From positions 620,001 to 684,000 of the forward strand of contig CAVXHQ010000001.1 in assembly GCA_963761735.1 (NCBI GenBank): DNA of 64,000 bases, read 5' to 3'. The DNA is from CAVXHQ01 sp963761735 (lineage in GTDB: Bacteria > Pseudomonadota > Alphaproteobacteria > Rhodobacterales > Rhodobacteraceae). Each line of letters starts with the position of its first letter. Within the stretch, counting starts at the first letter, position 1. The notes beneath the pieces were generated by a model that made no database searches, was not told the DNA's origin, and saw only the letters and a list, made by a program, of their open reading frames with translations. Positions 55,771 through 63,889 of this stretch are shown in pieces. The position numbers and the translations under genes were made by a program.

Positions 55771-55793
55771 CCAAAACCGACAATGCTGACGGA

Positions 55794-56024
55794 ATGCAGA
55801 GACTCGATTCACCTCTTTCGCCGCAGGCATGGATGTTCGCGCTGTTCTCGTCGAAAGCGGCACGGGAAGGTGCCGTTGTCCGTCGCAAAGTGCGGGACGT
55901 CCAAAAATACTGTGGTCGGGATGCATTCGTCGCCGAAGTGCGACGGCGCGGATACGGATTGGGTGAAAACGCGGGACAGTATATCGTGTTCTGCAACGAT
56001 GAGCCGTTGAAACGAATTCTTTGA
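55794..56024 (+). CDS. Small conserved protein (often mislabelled phosphoribosylanthranilate isomerase)
   Basis: A 76-residue protein: LDSPLSPQAWMFALFSSKAA, then GAVVRRKVRDVQKYCGRDAF and QYIVFCNDEPLKRIL. This matches a small Rhodobacterales family that I recall being annotated as N-(5'-phosphoribosyl)anthranilate isomerase, although it is far too short to be TrpF. No catalytic motif is visible; function unknown. Its last three codons and stop lie inside dispersed repeat copy 3. Confidence 0.75.
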   Translation: MQRLDSPLSPQAWMFALFSSKAAREGAVVRRKVRDVQKYCGRDAFVAEVRRRGYGLGENAGQYIVFCNDEPLKRIL

Positions 56025-56058
56025 AAGAATTCGACGTCGATTTCTTCGAAAGAAATCG
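56013..56058. repeat. Double-palindrome dispersed repeat, copy 3
   Basis: Palindrome CGAATTCTTT / AAAGAATTCG (56013-56033, centre G), linker ACGT, then CGATTTCTTC / AAAGAAATCG (56038-56058), which has one mismatch at the tip. It carries the stop codon TGA (56022-56024) of the upstream small gene and ends 2 bp from the stop of the convergent P450 gene. Confidence 0.95.
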
Positions 56059-56060
56059 TT

Positions 56061-57416
56061 TCAGGACCGCGGGCGAACGTGCAGCCGTATCCCGTCACGC
56101 GATCGCACCGTCAAATGCGCGACCGGCACCGGCGGCGCCTCGTCGGTCAGTTCGAAGCGAAAACTGCGGACCAGCAGCGCCAGCAACAAAACCCCTTCGA
56201 TCATCGCGAAACCCGCACCGGTACAGACACGCGGGCCCGCCGAAAACGGCAGATATGCCTCGCGCGCCGAGGCACGCCCCGCCTCGGTTCTCCACCGCTC
56301 CGGGCGAAAGGCATCGGGGTCGTCCCAGATGCGCTCGTGCCGCTGCAGGTGCCAGGGCGACAGCACGATCTGCGCGCCCTTGCGGATCGCCCGGTCCCGA
56401 AAGGTCTCGGGCATCGTCGTTTCACGCACCATCATCGGCACCGGCGGATACAGGCGCAAGGCCTCGCGAAACACATCCCGTGTCGCCCGCAATCGCGAGA
56501 TCGCGCCGAAATCCTCTTTAAAATCCGCGACTTCTTCGGCGATCCGGTCCTGCCACGCCGGGTACATCGCCAGCAGATACAGCGTCCAGGCCAGGGCCGA
56601 GGCGCTCGTCTCGTGGCCTGCCAGAAAAAAGATCGCCACCTGATCGACCATCTCTTCGGGGGTCAATCGCTCTCCCGTCTGCGGATCCTCGGTCGTCATG
56701 ATCTTGGTCGCCAGGTCGTCGGGCGCATCCCCGGCAGAAATCCGCGCCGCGCGTTCCTCGACAAGCCCGGTGATCAACTGCCGGATTGTCGCCGCTGTGC
56801 GTATCGTTTCCGCCCGAAAGAATCGCGGCATCCAGCGCGGGCCCGGCAGGAACGCCGCAAGATTCAGGATCGGCTGACTGCGCTGATGGTCGCGAAATTC
56901 GTCAAAGACGGCGCGCGCCGTCTCATGTTCGATCGGCATCGAGAACAACGTGCGAAAGATCACATCGGCGGCGGCGTGGCTCGTTTCCGGCTCGATCTCG
57001 ACCGGCTCGGGACCGGCAAGTGCGGCCATCCGCGCCACCCCCGCCTGCCCGGCAGCCCACATCGCGGGAAAGGTATCGCGCAACCGCCCGCCCTCGAAGG
57101 CGGGGTCGATGATGCGACGCTGACGTTTCCAGGTCTCGCCGTTGGTCAGGAACACCGAATTGCCCAGCAGCGGCCGCAGGCCCGCGCCGATCCTGTCGGA
57201 TTTGGGAAAGTCATCGGGACGTTCGTGCAAGACGCGGCGGATCAGCGACGGATCGTTGATCAGGTAGCTGCGAAAGAACGGCGTCTTGAACGCCGCCATC
57301 CACGCGCGATACAGCCGCGCCGGCTGTGCCGACAGGATATCGTTGCGAAACAGCTGCATATACCGCCACAACGACACCCGGTCCGGACGGCTCGGCGGTT
57401 TGGGCGGCTGGATCAC
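56061..57416 (-). CDS. Cytochrome P450 (CYP102/CYP4-like helical core)
   Basis: A 451-residue P450. The I-helix reads VAIFFLAGHETSASALAWTL, the K-helix FREALRLYPPVPMMVRET with ExxR, and the haem loop LPFSAGPRVCTGAGFAMIE with Cys at about residue 398. This resembles the CYP102/CYP4-type core rather than the class of the first P450, but with no reductase domain attached. The GTG start overlaps the stop of the membrane-hydrolase gene by 4 bp, so the two are co-translated. Substrate unknown; a lipid or fatty acid is plausible from the fold group. Confidence 0.88.
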   Translation of the reverse strand: MIQPPKPPSRPDRVSLWRYMQLFRNDILSAQPARLYRAWMAAFKTPFFRSYLINDPSLIRRVLHERPDDFPKSDRIGAGLRPLLGNSVFLTNGETWKRQRRIIDPAFEGGRLRDTFPAMWAAGQAGVARMAALAGPEPVEIEPETSHAAADVIFRTLFSMPIEHETARAVFDEFRDHQRSQPILNLAAFLPGPRWMPRFFRAETIRTAATIRQLITGLVEERAARISAGDAPDDLATKIMTTEDPQTGERLTPEEMVDQVAIFFLAGHETSASALAWTLYLLAMYPAWQDRIAEEVADFKEDFGAISRLRATRDVFREALRLYPPVPMMVRETTMPETFRDRAIRKGAQIVLSPWHLQRHERIWDDPDAFRPERWRTEAGRASAREAYLPFSAGPRVCTGAGFAMIEGVLLLALLVRSFRFELTDEAPPVPVAHLTVRSRDGIRLHVRPRS

Positions 57417-58726
57417 GCGGGCTGGCCGGTGGTGCCGGGCGCCGCACGGCTGGTGTATTTCGATGCCGCCACGTCGATGCGCGACCGGGATGGCGCCCGC
57501 CCGCGATAGCGCGCGCCAAGGGTTTGCGGACCGGCGGTCAGGCGAAAGTAATCATAGTCCGACGCAGTGCCCGGAAGATTGTCGAAGGCGCAAAGGTATT
57601 GAAAATGCAGCCGAAAAAACCGCCAGCGCAGTTTCGCCCATGTCTCCGGGCGCAAAGTTTGCGTGAACGCCGCCGACACCACGAGCGGCCATTGCGAAAA
57701 GGGCGTGGCCACGCCGGTCACGGCGACCGGATCGCACAGCGCGAAGGCACAGCCATCGCCCGGGGCCGTGACATCGACCCAGGTGATGTCGGTCCGTTCC
57801 GACAGGAACGCCAGATCGGCGCGCAGTCGCTGTGCCTCGGGCAAGAACGACACCATCGGCACCACCTGCCCCAACGACAGGAACGACAACGCCGTGCCCC
57901 CCGTGACCGGGCCGCGCTGTCGCAGCAGATCCGCCAGGATCGACACCGCCAGATGCGCGCCGGACGAATGGCCAACCACGAGCACCTCGTCGTAGCCCTG
58001 CGTCAGCGCATCGCCGACGCGGCCGCGAAATTCGGCCATCCGCACCTCGAGTTCGGGCGGATTGGCGCCGCGCCAGCGCGCGGAATAGGCGTAATCGTGC
58101 ATCAGGTAATGGGCAAAGAACCTGCCGTCGCGCGCCTTGAACCATCGCAGCACCACGAGGGCCACGACGATCAGAACCGGCCAGCGCACGAAAGGTGCGA
58201 CGGCCCGCCCAGACCAGCCAAAAACGCCAAGCACCGCCGTCATGCCCCACACGACAAGCGCACCCGCAATCGCCCCCGCCGTCAGCGCCAGCGCCAGTTG
58301 CACGATCAGCATGCCGACGGGGTACAAGGCGGCAATCACCGGCCCCTTGCGCAGCCACATCAGCCGTCGCAGCGTTCCGGTCGAGATATAGACCCAGGCA
58401 GTCCGCGCCAGCTGCGCATAGGTCGCGGCAATCGTCTGGCTCATCGAATTGCGCACGATATCGGACCAGACGAGGACATCGACATCCGTCCGCACCTGCA
58501 CCGCGTCGATATGCCCCGCCACCTGCCAGCCATAGGTGTCGCCGCCCGCAGGCTTGGGGCGCAGCGTGATGTCATAGCCCGAAAGGGCGGCCTGTGCGGC
58601 GCCTTCCTTGCGGTACAGCTCTCGGTAGCGGCGCGGATGGATGGGATCGTAGCCGGGGATGTAGAACACCCGCCGCCGCCGCACCGGCCTGTCAGGCGGT
58701 GCTTTGCTATGATTCTGAACGGACAT
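57413..58726 (-). CDS. Membrane-embedded alpha/beta-hydrolase-like protein
   Basis: A 437-residue protein with two adjacent membrane segments around residues 135-200 (AALYPVGMLIVQLALALTA and PFVRWPVLIVVALVVLRWF). The catalytic elbow DEVLVVGHSSGAHLAVSILA has the Gly-His-Ser-x-Gly nucleophile motif of lipases/esterases, and the N terminus begins RRVFYIPGYDPIHPRRYREL, an oxyanion-type strand. It is probably a membrane-associated esterase or lipase. The start at 58726 is preferred over 58732. Coupled by ATGA-type overlap to the P450. Confidence 0.8.
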   Translation of the reverse strand: MSVQNHSKAPPDRPVRRRRVFYIPGYDPIHPRRYRELYRKEGAAQAALSGYDITLRPKPAGGDTYGWQVAGHIDAVQVRTDVDVLVWSDIVRNSMSQTIAATYAQLARTAWVYISTGTLRRLMWLRKGPVIAALYPVGMLIVQLALALTAGAIAGALVVWGMTAVLGVFGWSGRAVAPFVRWPVLIVVALVVLRWFKARDGRFFAHYLMHDYAYSARWRGANPPELEVRMAEFRGRVGDALTQGYDEVLVVGHSSGAHLAVSILADLLRQRGPVTGGTALSFLSLGQVVPMVSFLPEAQRLRADLAFLSERTDITWVDVTAPGDGCAFALCDPVAVTGVATPFSQWPLVVSAAFTQTLRPETWAKLRWRFFRLHFQYLCAFDNLPGTASDYDYFRLTAGPQTLGARYRGRAPSRSRIDVAASKYTSRAAPGTTGQPA

Positions 58727-58859
58727 GACCACACCCTAGGGGCAAATTTCGGCGAGAATAAGCCCGCTTGGAGCCCCCGGGTGCCGGGCCGGGCACTGGA
58801 CAGACCCGCCCCGGCACCCCACATGCACGTTAACCCATCCAAACCGAACAGGAGACGCC

Positions 58860-59426
58860 ATGACAACCCGTGCCATTCTCGCCGGAGGCTGTTTCTGGGG
58901 CATGCAGGACCTGATCCGCAAGCGTCCCGGCATCCTCTCCACCCGCGTCGGCTATACCGGCGGCGACGTGGCGAACGCCACCTACCGCAACCACGGCACC
59001 CACGCCGAAGGGATCGAGATCGCGTTCGATCCCGCCGTCGTCAGCTATCGCCAGATCCTCGAATTCTTCTTTCAGATCCACGATCCGTCCACCCCGAACC
59101 GACAGGGCAACGACCGTGGCGTCTCGTACCGGTCCGGCATCTATTATCTGAACGACGAACAGCGCGCCGTGGCCCTCGATACCATCGCCGACGTCGACGC
59201 CTCGGGTCTGTGGCCCGGCAAGGTCGTCACCGAAGTGGCGCAGGCAGGCGATTTCTGGGAGGCGGAACCCGAGCATCAGGACTATCTCGAGCGGATTCCA
59301 AACGGCTATACCTGCCATTTCGTGCGTCCCGGCTGGGTGCTGCCGCGCAGGCAAGTGGCGGAGACAGAGACGGAGGACACCGTGACCGTCATCCCCTCGG
59401 TTTCGTCGCTGCTGGCGACGCAATAG
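58860..59426 (+). CDS. msrA: Peptide-methionine (S)-S-oxide reductase
   Basis: A 188-residue MsrA that repairs methionine-S-sulfoxide. The catalytic Cys is in LAGGCFWGMQDLI, followed by STRVGYTGGDVANATYRNHG, QILEFFFQIHDPSTPNRQGN and AEPEHQDYLERIPNGYTCHF. No MsrB domain is attached. Cytosolic. ATG follows ACAGGAGACGCC. It lies 46 bp before selO. Confidence 0.95.
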   Translation: MTTRAILAGGCFWGMQDLIRKRPGILSTRVGYTGGDVANATYRNHGTHAEGIEIAFDPAVVSYRQILEFFFQIHDPSTPNRQGNDRGVSYRSGIYYLNDEQRAVALDTIADVDASGLWPGKVVTEVAQAGDFWEAEPEHQDYLERIPNGYTCHFVRPGWVLPRRQVAETETEDTVTVIPSVSSLLATQ

Positions 59427-59471
59427 GAGCGGTGTCGCAACGATCGGCGCCATATACGTAAGGATCATCGC

Positions 59472-60911
59472 ATGGGCATCGCCTTTGACAACAGCTATGC
59501 CCGCGACCTTGACGGGTTGTACACCGCATGGACCGGGGACGAGACCCCGGCCCCGCATCTTGTTCAGGTGAACGCGGGGCTGGCGGCGGATCTCGGCTTG
59601 ACGCCCGACGTGCTGACGCCCGCAGTGCTGAGCGGGGCCGAGGCACCCGTTGGATCGACACCGCTTGCGCAGGTCTACGCCGGGCACCAGTTCGGCGGAT
59701 TTTCCCCGCAACTCGGCGACGGGCGCGCGCTTTTGTTGGGCGAGGTGATTGACGCGCAGGGCATCCGCCGCGACATCGCCCTCAAGGGTTCTGGCCGCAC
59801 ACCCTATTCGCGCGGCGGCGACGGCAAGGCGGCCATCGGGCCGGTGCTGCGCGAGTACCTCGTCGCCGAGGCGATGCACGCAATGGGCGTTCCGACGACA
59901 CGGGCGCTGGCCGCGACCCTGACCGGCGAGCACGTCATGCGCGACCGCACGCTGCCCGGCGCCGTGCTGACCCGCGTCGCGGCCAGCCATATCCGCGTCG
60001 GCACGTTTCAGTTTCCCGCTGCCCGGCAGGATCAGGCCACCTTGCGCCGCCTGATGGATTACACCATCGCCCGCCATGCGCCCCAGGCGGCGGCGGCAGA
60101 GAACCCTGCCCTCGCCCTGCTGGCCGCGACGGCCGAGAAACAGGCCGATCTGATCGCGCAGTGGATGTCGGTCGGGTTCGTGCACGGCGTGATGAACACC
60201 GACAACATGACGCTGTCGGGCGAAACCATCGATTATGGCCCCTGCGCGTTCATGGACGCCTATGACGCGAACGCCCTGTTCAGCTCCATCGATCAGACCG
60301 GACGCTATGCCTATGGCAATCAGCCCTACATCGGACAGTGGAACCTTGCGCGTCTGGCCGAGGCGTTGCTGCCGCTGATCGATGCCGATACCGACGCCGC
60401 CATTGCCAGGGCCGTACCCGTCATCGATGCCTTTATGCCGCGCTATGAGACCGCGTGGACGCAACGGTTTCGCGCCAAGCTCGGCCTGATCGGAGAGGAC
60501 GCGGGCGATACGGACCTTGCCCGCGATCTGCTCGCCGCGATGCAGGGACAAGGCGCGGATTTCACGCTGACATTCCGGCATCTTGCGCGGGACTTGCGCG
60601 GCCAGAACGTCGCACGCGCGCTGTTTCGGGACGCGGGTCCCCTTGAGGCATGGCTGCCCCGATGGCGCGCGCGTATCGACGATGCGGCCCGCGCGGCGGA
60701 CAGGATGGATGCCGCCAATCCGCTGTACATTCCGCGCAACCATCTGGTGGAACAGGCGCTGACGGCAGCGACAGACAACGCCGATTTCAAACCGTTCGAG
60801 CGATTGCTGGAAGTTGTCACGGATCCATTCACCCGGCACGAGGGCCGCGACGGCTATGCTCTGTCGGCGCCATCCGGTTTCGGCGCATACACAACGTTTT
60901 GCGGAACCTGA
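59472..60911 (+). CDS. selO: Protein adenylyltransferase SelO (YdiU family)
   Basis: A 479-residue pseudokinase-fold AMP transferase. LAQVYAGHQFGGFSPQLGDG and the following LLLGEVIDAQGIRRDIALKG, GSGRTPYSRGGDGKAAIGPV, VLREYLVAEAMHAMGVPTTR and FVHGVMNTDNMTLSGETIDYG mark the SelO core; the C terminus ends in SGFGAYTTFCGT, with a Cys near the end as in many SelO. In bacteria it AMPylates proteins under oxidative stress; pairing with msrA, a redox-repair gene, fits that. Length is normal. Confidence 0.93.
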   Translation: MGIAFDNSYARDLDGLYTAWTGDETPAPHLVQVNAGLAADLGLTPDVLTPAVLSGAEAPVGSTPLAQVYAGHQFGGFSPQLGDGRALLLGEVIDAQGIRRDIALKGSGRTPYSRGGDGKAAIGPVLREYLVAEAMHAMGVPTTRALAATLTGEHVMRDRTLPGAVLTRVAASHIRVGTFQFPAARQDQATLRRLMDYTIARHAPQAAAAENPALALLAATAEKQADLIAQWMSVGFVHGVMNTDNMTLSGETIDYGPCAFMDAYDANALFSSIDQTGRYAYGNQPYIGQWNLARLAEALLPLIDADTDAAIARAVPVIDAFMPRYETAWTQRFRAKLGLIGEDAGDTDLARDLLAAMQGQGADFTLTFRHLARDLRGQNVARALFRDAGPLEAWLPRWRARIDDAARAADRMDAANPLYIPRNHLVEQALTAATDNADFKPFERLLEVVTDPFTRHEGRDGYALSAPSGFGAYTTFCGT

Positions 60912-60969
60912 CAACGACCCGAACGGAATGTACCGCCGGTATCGATGCGTGCTGGAATCAAGCGGAGAT

Positions 60970-61017
60970 TGGTGGACCGTGCGCTATTCGAACGCGCGAC
61001 CTCTGCCATCCGAGGCA
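60970..61017 (-). tRNA. Decayed tRNA 3' half (candidate attachment-site remnant)
   Basis: On the minus strand the sequence ends ...GTTCGAATAGCGC ACGGTCC ACCA: acceptor 3' strand, T-loop TTCGAAT and the CCA tail of a tRNA. The T stem has one mismatch (G-A beside the loop) and the anticodon stem-loop is one base short. No 5' half is present, so it cannot be a working tRNA. Such fragments mark old integrase attachment sites; an integrase pseudogene begins 178 bp further right. Confidence 0.6.
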
Positions 61018-61194
61018 ATGTGTGTACCGTTTCTAAGTGCATGACAGAATGCGACGTAGCACGATAAGGCACTGATGTTAATTGCCTTTCGAGACCGCTA
61101 CCCCGAAGTCTCTATCCATGAACAGGTCGCAGCTTTCGCCCAGTTGCTGACGTGAGCCCCTGCATGAAGGTCGGCCGGAAAGGTCTACCATCAT

Positions 61195-61910
61195 AGGGCA
61201 AAACTCACGAAACGCTTCGTTGACGCTGTTGAAATCCGCGACAAGGACCATGTTATTGCGGATGACGAACTGCCCGGCTTCGGCCTGTGCGTCTTCAAGT
61301 CCGGCAGACGCGGTTACGCCATACAGTATCGGGCGGTAGACCGTTCAAGGCGCCATTCGATTGGGCCTCATGGCATCTGGAGGTCAGAAACGGCCCGTAA
61401 AGAAGCGCGGGTGCAACTTGGCAAAGTCCCCCGAGGTGAAAACCCCGCCGAGGACCGGCAACTCGATCGCAACGCGATTGTGGTCGATGAACCAGCTGAG
61501 CAGTGCATCAAAGCCATGGAAGCCGGGCTCATCGTGGGAAAAGGCGGGCGTCCGAAACGTCCATCCACAATCTACACAGATATCGGTTCGCTCCGCGGAC
61601 ACATCCGCCCTTTGATCGGCAAGCACCGTGTTCAGGATCTGACGAAGGCTGACGTGACTAAGGTGATGAACGACATCATCGCCGGAAGGACGCGCGCTGT
61701 CAGAAAGACCGGTAAGAAACGCGGCGTGTCCATCCTGCACGACGGCCGAGGCACGGCAAGCAGGTGCGTCGGTCTGACGGGGTCGATGCTGACATGTACG
61801 ATCAGCATGGGAATCAACGAGCACAACGTGGCGCGCCGCATCAGAAAGCCACAGGATCAAGTCCCAGATCGTCGACTGAGTGAGGAAGAATATCGTCTCC
61901 TTGGCAAAAT
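61195..61910 (+). pseudogene. Tyrosine-type phage/island integrase, truncated and start-less
   Basis: The plus frame is open through the integrase N terminus: AKLTKRFVDAVEIRDKDHVI, DELPGFGLCVFKSGRRGYAI and RHSIGPHGIWRSETARKEAR form the DUF4102/arm-binding domain. The core-binding region with RGHIRPLIGKHRVQDLTKAD, EHNVARRIRKPQDQVPDRRL and SEEEYRLLGKM follows. The codon before AKL is AGG at 61195-61197, where ATG is expected, and the catalytic domain is missing because the frame meets an inverted IS256 remnant at about 61911. Two defects make it a pseudogene. Confidence 0.85.
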
Positions 61911-62096
61911 GGTCTTGTCGCGCTTACGTTCCGTAGGTCTGCCGACCGTCGCCACGCTCTGACGGCCAGCGCCGATCACGCCTTCGACGTCATGCTGCAT
62001 CAGCGTCTGAAGCACCGCCTCGGTCATAGCGCGCCGAAAATCCCCTTCATCGTGCTGATGCCGCAGCTCGATCAGGGTCATGTCGGTCCCGGTCAT
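61911..62096 (-). pseudogene. IS256-family transposase fragment (N terminus)
   Basis: Reverse strand from the ATG at 62096 reads MTGTDMTLIELRHQHDEGDF, then RRAMTEAVLQTLMQHDVEGV and IGAGR, the N-terminal helical region of IS256/mutator transposases. After IGAGR the frame breaks: the expected RQTYRNGYRD-like stretch is only readable with shifts, then the fragment ends against the integrase at about 61911. It is a remnant, inverted relative to the integrase, and no catalytic domain survives. Confidence 0.75.
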
Positions 62097-62216
62097 CGGG
62101 GCCTCCATCGGTTCGTGGTTGAAGCCTGCAAACGCCACCAGAACCGACATCCCCGATGGCCACCCCGGCTGCACCGCCAGCGCGATGTGAAAGTCCGCCA
62201 CGTCTTGCGGCACTAC

Positions 62217-62743
62217 CCTGCGCCTGAAACGCGCCAAACCCGAACCGTTGGCTGTGCCTAATGCACCCAACGACCCGCGGTCTATGGATTTTATGACGGA
62301 TCAACCGGCAGACGGCAGGTCCATCCGAACATTAAACGTCATGGATGATTTCAATCGTGAAGGTCTGTGCATCGAAGTCGACTTCTTGTTGCCCGCGGAA
62401 CGTGTTGTCCGCAGCGTGAACCAAATCATCGAATGGCGCGGGCGCCCGGAACACCATTCACGTTGATAACGGTCCCGAATGTATCAGCGGTGCGCTGATG
62501 GAATGGGCCAAGAAACAGCGCGTAGGTCTTGAATACATTCAGCCCGGAAAGCCGCAACAGAACGCCTGGATTGAGCGGTACAACCGCACCGTTCGCGGCG
62601 AATGACCGAGCCAATGCATCCTTGAAACCATCGAGGACGCACAAGACCGAGCAACCGAAAGGCTCTGGAATAATAACAACGAGCGACCCAACAGCGGTAT
62701 CGGTGGCATCACACCCGCCAAGAATCTGAAAACAGCCGCGTGA
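62217..62743 (+). pseudogene. IS3-family transposase OrfB, C-terminal (rve) remnant
   Basis: Codons from about 62217 read RLKRAKPEPLAVPNAPND, MDFMTDQPADGRSIRTLNVM, DDFNREGLCIEVDFLLPAER and QIIEWRG. A one-base shift near 62440-62460 then joins IHVDNGPECISGALMEWAKK, QPGKPQQNAWIERYNRTVRG, an in-frame TGA at 62603-62605, and ERPNSGIGGITPAKNLKTAA. The rve domain of an IS3 OrfB is complete except for these two defects; the N terminus is missing, so it is a pseudogene. Confidence 0.85.
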
Positions 62744-63089
62744 ATTCTACGGCCGGACCGCATTGAAAATGGGGGGATTACCTACCGACGGCATCCACCT
62801 CGAGGCGCACCGGATCGCCGCCGGCCTGCAGTGTAAAAAGGGGGGGGGGGGCAAACGGTTGATCCGTCGCAGCTGAGCGCTTTCAGTTGCTCTGACACCC
62901 CCTCGAAAAAATAGTGAGGAAAATCAATATATTGCAGAATGGCTATTTCAGTTGGTTTGCAATTTATCCGCAGGATACGGCCTCGCAGCGATGTGATATT
63001 CTCGCCGGGCAAGGATTTTTCCTAGGAAAATCAATGGTGCAGTTTTCAACTTGGCAACTAGATAGTTGCCGGTTGCCGCTAGGTAATCG
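62744..63089. other. Junction region: IS3 right end, G12 run and putative left end of a Mu-like prophage
   Basis: The first ~35 bases after the IS3 pseudogene stop resemble IS3 right-end DNA. A 12-G run lies at 62840-62851. GC content then falls and repeated short motifs appear: TTTCAGTTG at about 62880 and 62945, and GGAAAATCAAT at about 62916 and 63025. Two perfect inverted repeats, TTTTCCTAGGAAAA (63017-63030) and GGCAACTA-GA-TAGTTGCC (63053-63070), lie just downstream of the repressor gene. Such arrays are expected at Mu-like ends (transposase sites, operators), but the exact boundary is not visible. Confidence 0.5.
62840..62851. repeat. Homopolymer of twelve G
   Basis: A run of 12 G at 62840-62851 is directly preceded by five A. 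It is the longest homopolymer noticed in the window and lies between the IS3 remnant and the phage-like genes. Runs like this can slip in replication or mislead assemblers. Confidence 0.9.
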
Positions 63090-63602
63090 CTACGATGAAC
63101 CCTCAAGCCAAGGATTGTCCGCCATGTCCTCACTGAGCTGTGCCGCGAGGCGCTTATGTGTTTCGCTTGGATTGCGAAGATCGTCTTGCAATACCAGCGC
63201 CTGAGCCGTGATGAGGTCAATAGATAGCAATTCCATTCGCTTTCGCAATTCCTGTATGACGCGATTTGTAATCAATAGAAATGGATATTGCTTTTTCAAA
63301 ATTCCAAGAGCTTCGGTTTTATCTTCCGAGAGGATAATGTCGTGTCGGAGGATAGCAAACCGAACTGCTGTAATGGGTTGAGCGAAATCTATCAGCTCTT
63401 GCCAGACCTTTGGATGTTTTTCCGGGAGCTTTTCGTGGGGCGTTTGAAGCATCCGCACGAACCGGGCAGGAACGCGGCCACGTGAGCGCCACGACGAAAT
63501 GGTGCTCTGGTCCACACTCAACTTACGCGCCAGCTCAGCGTTATTCTTCGCCCCTGTAATGGACCTGAGATTGGAAATCGTGGCGTCGACCGAACCTTGC
63601 AT
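63090..63602 (-). CDS. Phage CI-like repressor (helix-turn-helix)
   Basis: A 170-residue protein with lower GC than its surroundings. The N-terminal HTH reads ATISNLRSITGAKNNAELAR and continues KLSVDQSTISSWRSRGRVPA, as in the bacteriophage CI repressor domain. The C-terminal part is helical (ILKKQYPFLLITNRVIQELR) and has no S24 self-cleavage motif. It is transcribed leftward, away from the Ner-like and transposase genes, as expected for the repressor of a Mu-type phage that keeps the lytic genes silent. Confidence 0.8.
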   Translation of the reverse strand: MQGSVDATISNLRSITGAKNNAELARKLSVDQSTISSWRSRGRVPARFVRMLQTPHEKLPEKHPKVWQELIDFAQPITAVRFAILRHDIILSEDKTEALGILKKQYPFLLITNRVIQELRKRMELLSIDLITAQALVLQDDLRNPSETHKRLAAQLSEDMADNPWLEGSS

Positions 63603-63670
63603 AGGTGACCTATTGACTTAGTGATATGCGGCGTGCAGACATTGCATGTAAAGTTTACACGGTGCAGTTC

Positions 63671-63889
63671 ATGGCAAAACAATTGATACCCGAGAATCTA
63701 CAAAAGCGCCATAGGGCTGCACGAGCTGGCTTCGTTGCGCAGGGCACGACGCTACATCAGTGGTGCGTCGAGAATGGCGTTATCCGCCAGAACGCTGACA
63801 AGGCTCTCTTGGGTCAATGGGTGGGTCCGACCGCAACGGCTCTAATTGAGGTGATCCAAAAGGCTTCAACGGCGTCGAATTCATGCTGA
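63671..63889 (+). CDS. Ner/Cro-like phage DNA-binding protein
   Basis: A 72-residue protein read from the second Met at 63671 (the upstream Met at 63626 has a poor start). It reads AKQLIPENLQKRHRAARAGF, VAQGTTLHQWCVENGVIRQN and QWVGPTATALIEVIQKAS. The short HTH-like pattern fits the small Ner-type regulators that follow the repressor gene in Mu-like phages. It is divergent from the repressor gene with a 68-bp spacer. Its stop overlaps the transposase start by 7 bp, as expected for the early operon. Confidence 0.7.
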   Translation: MAKQLIPENLQKRHRAARAGFVAQGTTLHQWCVENGVIRQNADKALLGQWVGPTATALIEVIQKASTASNSC

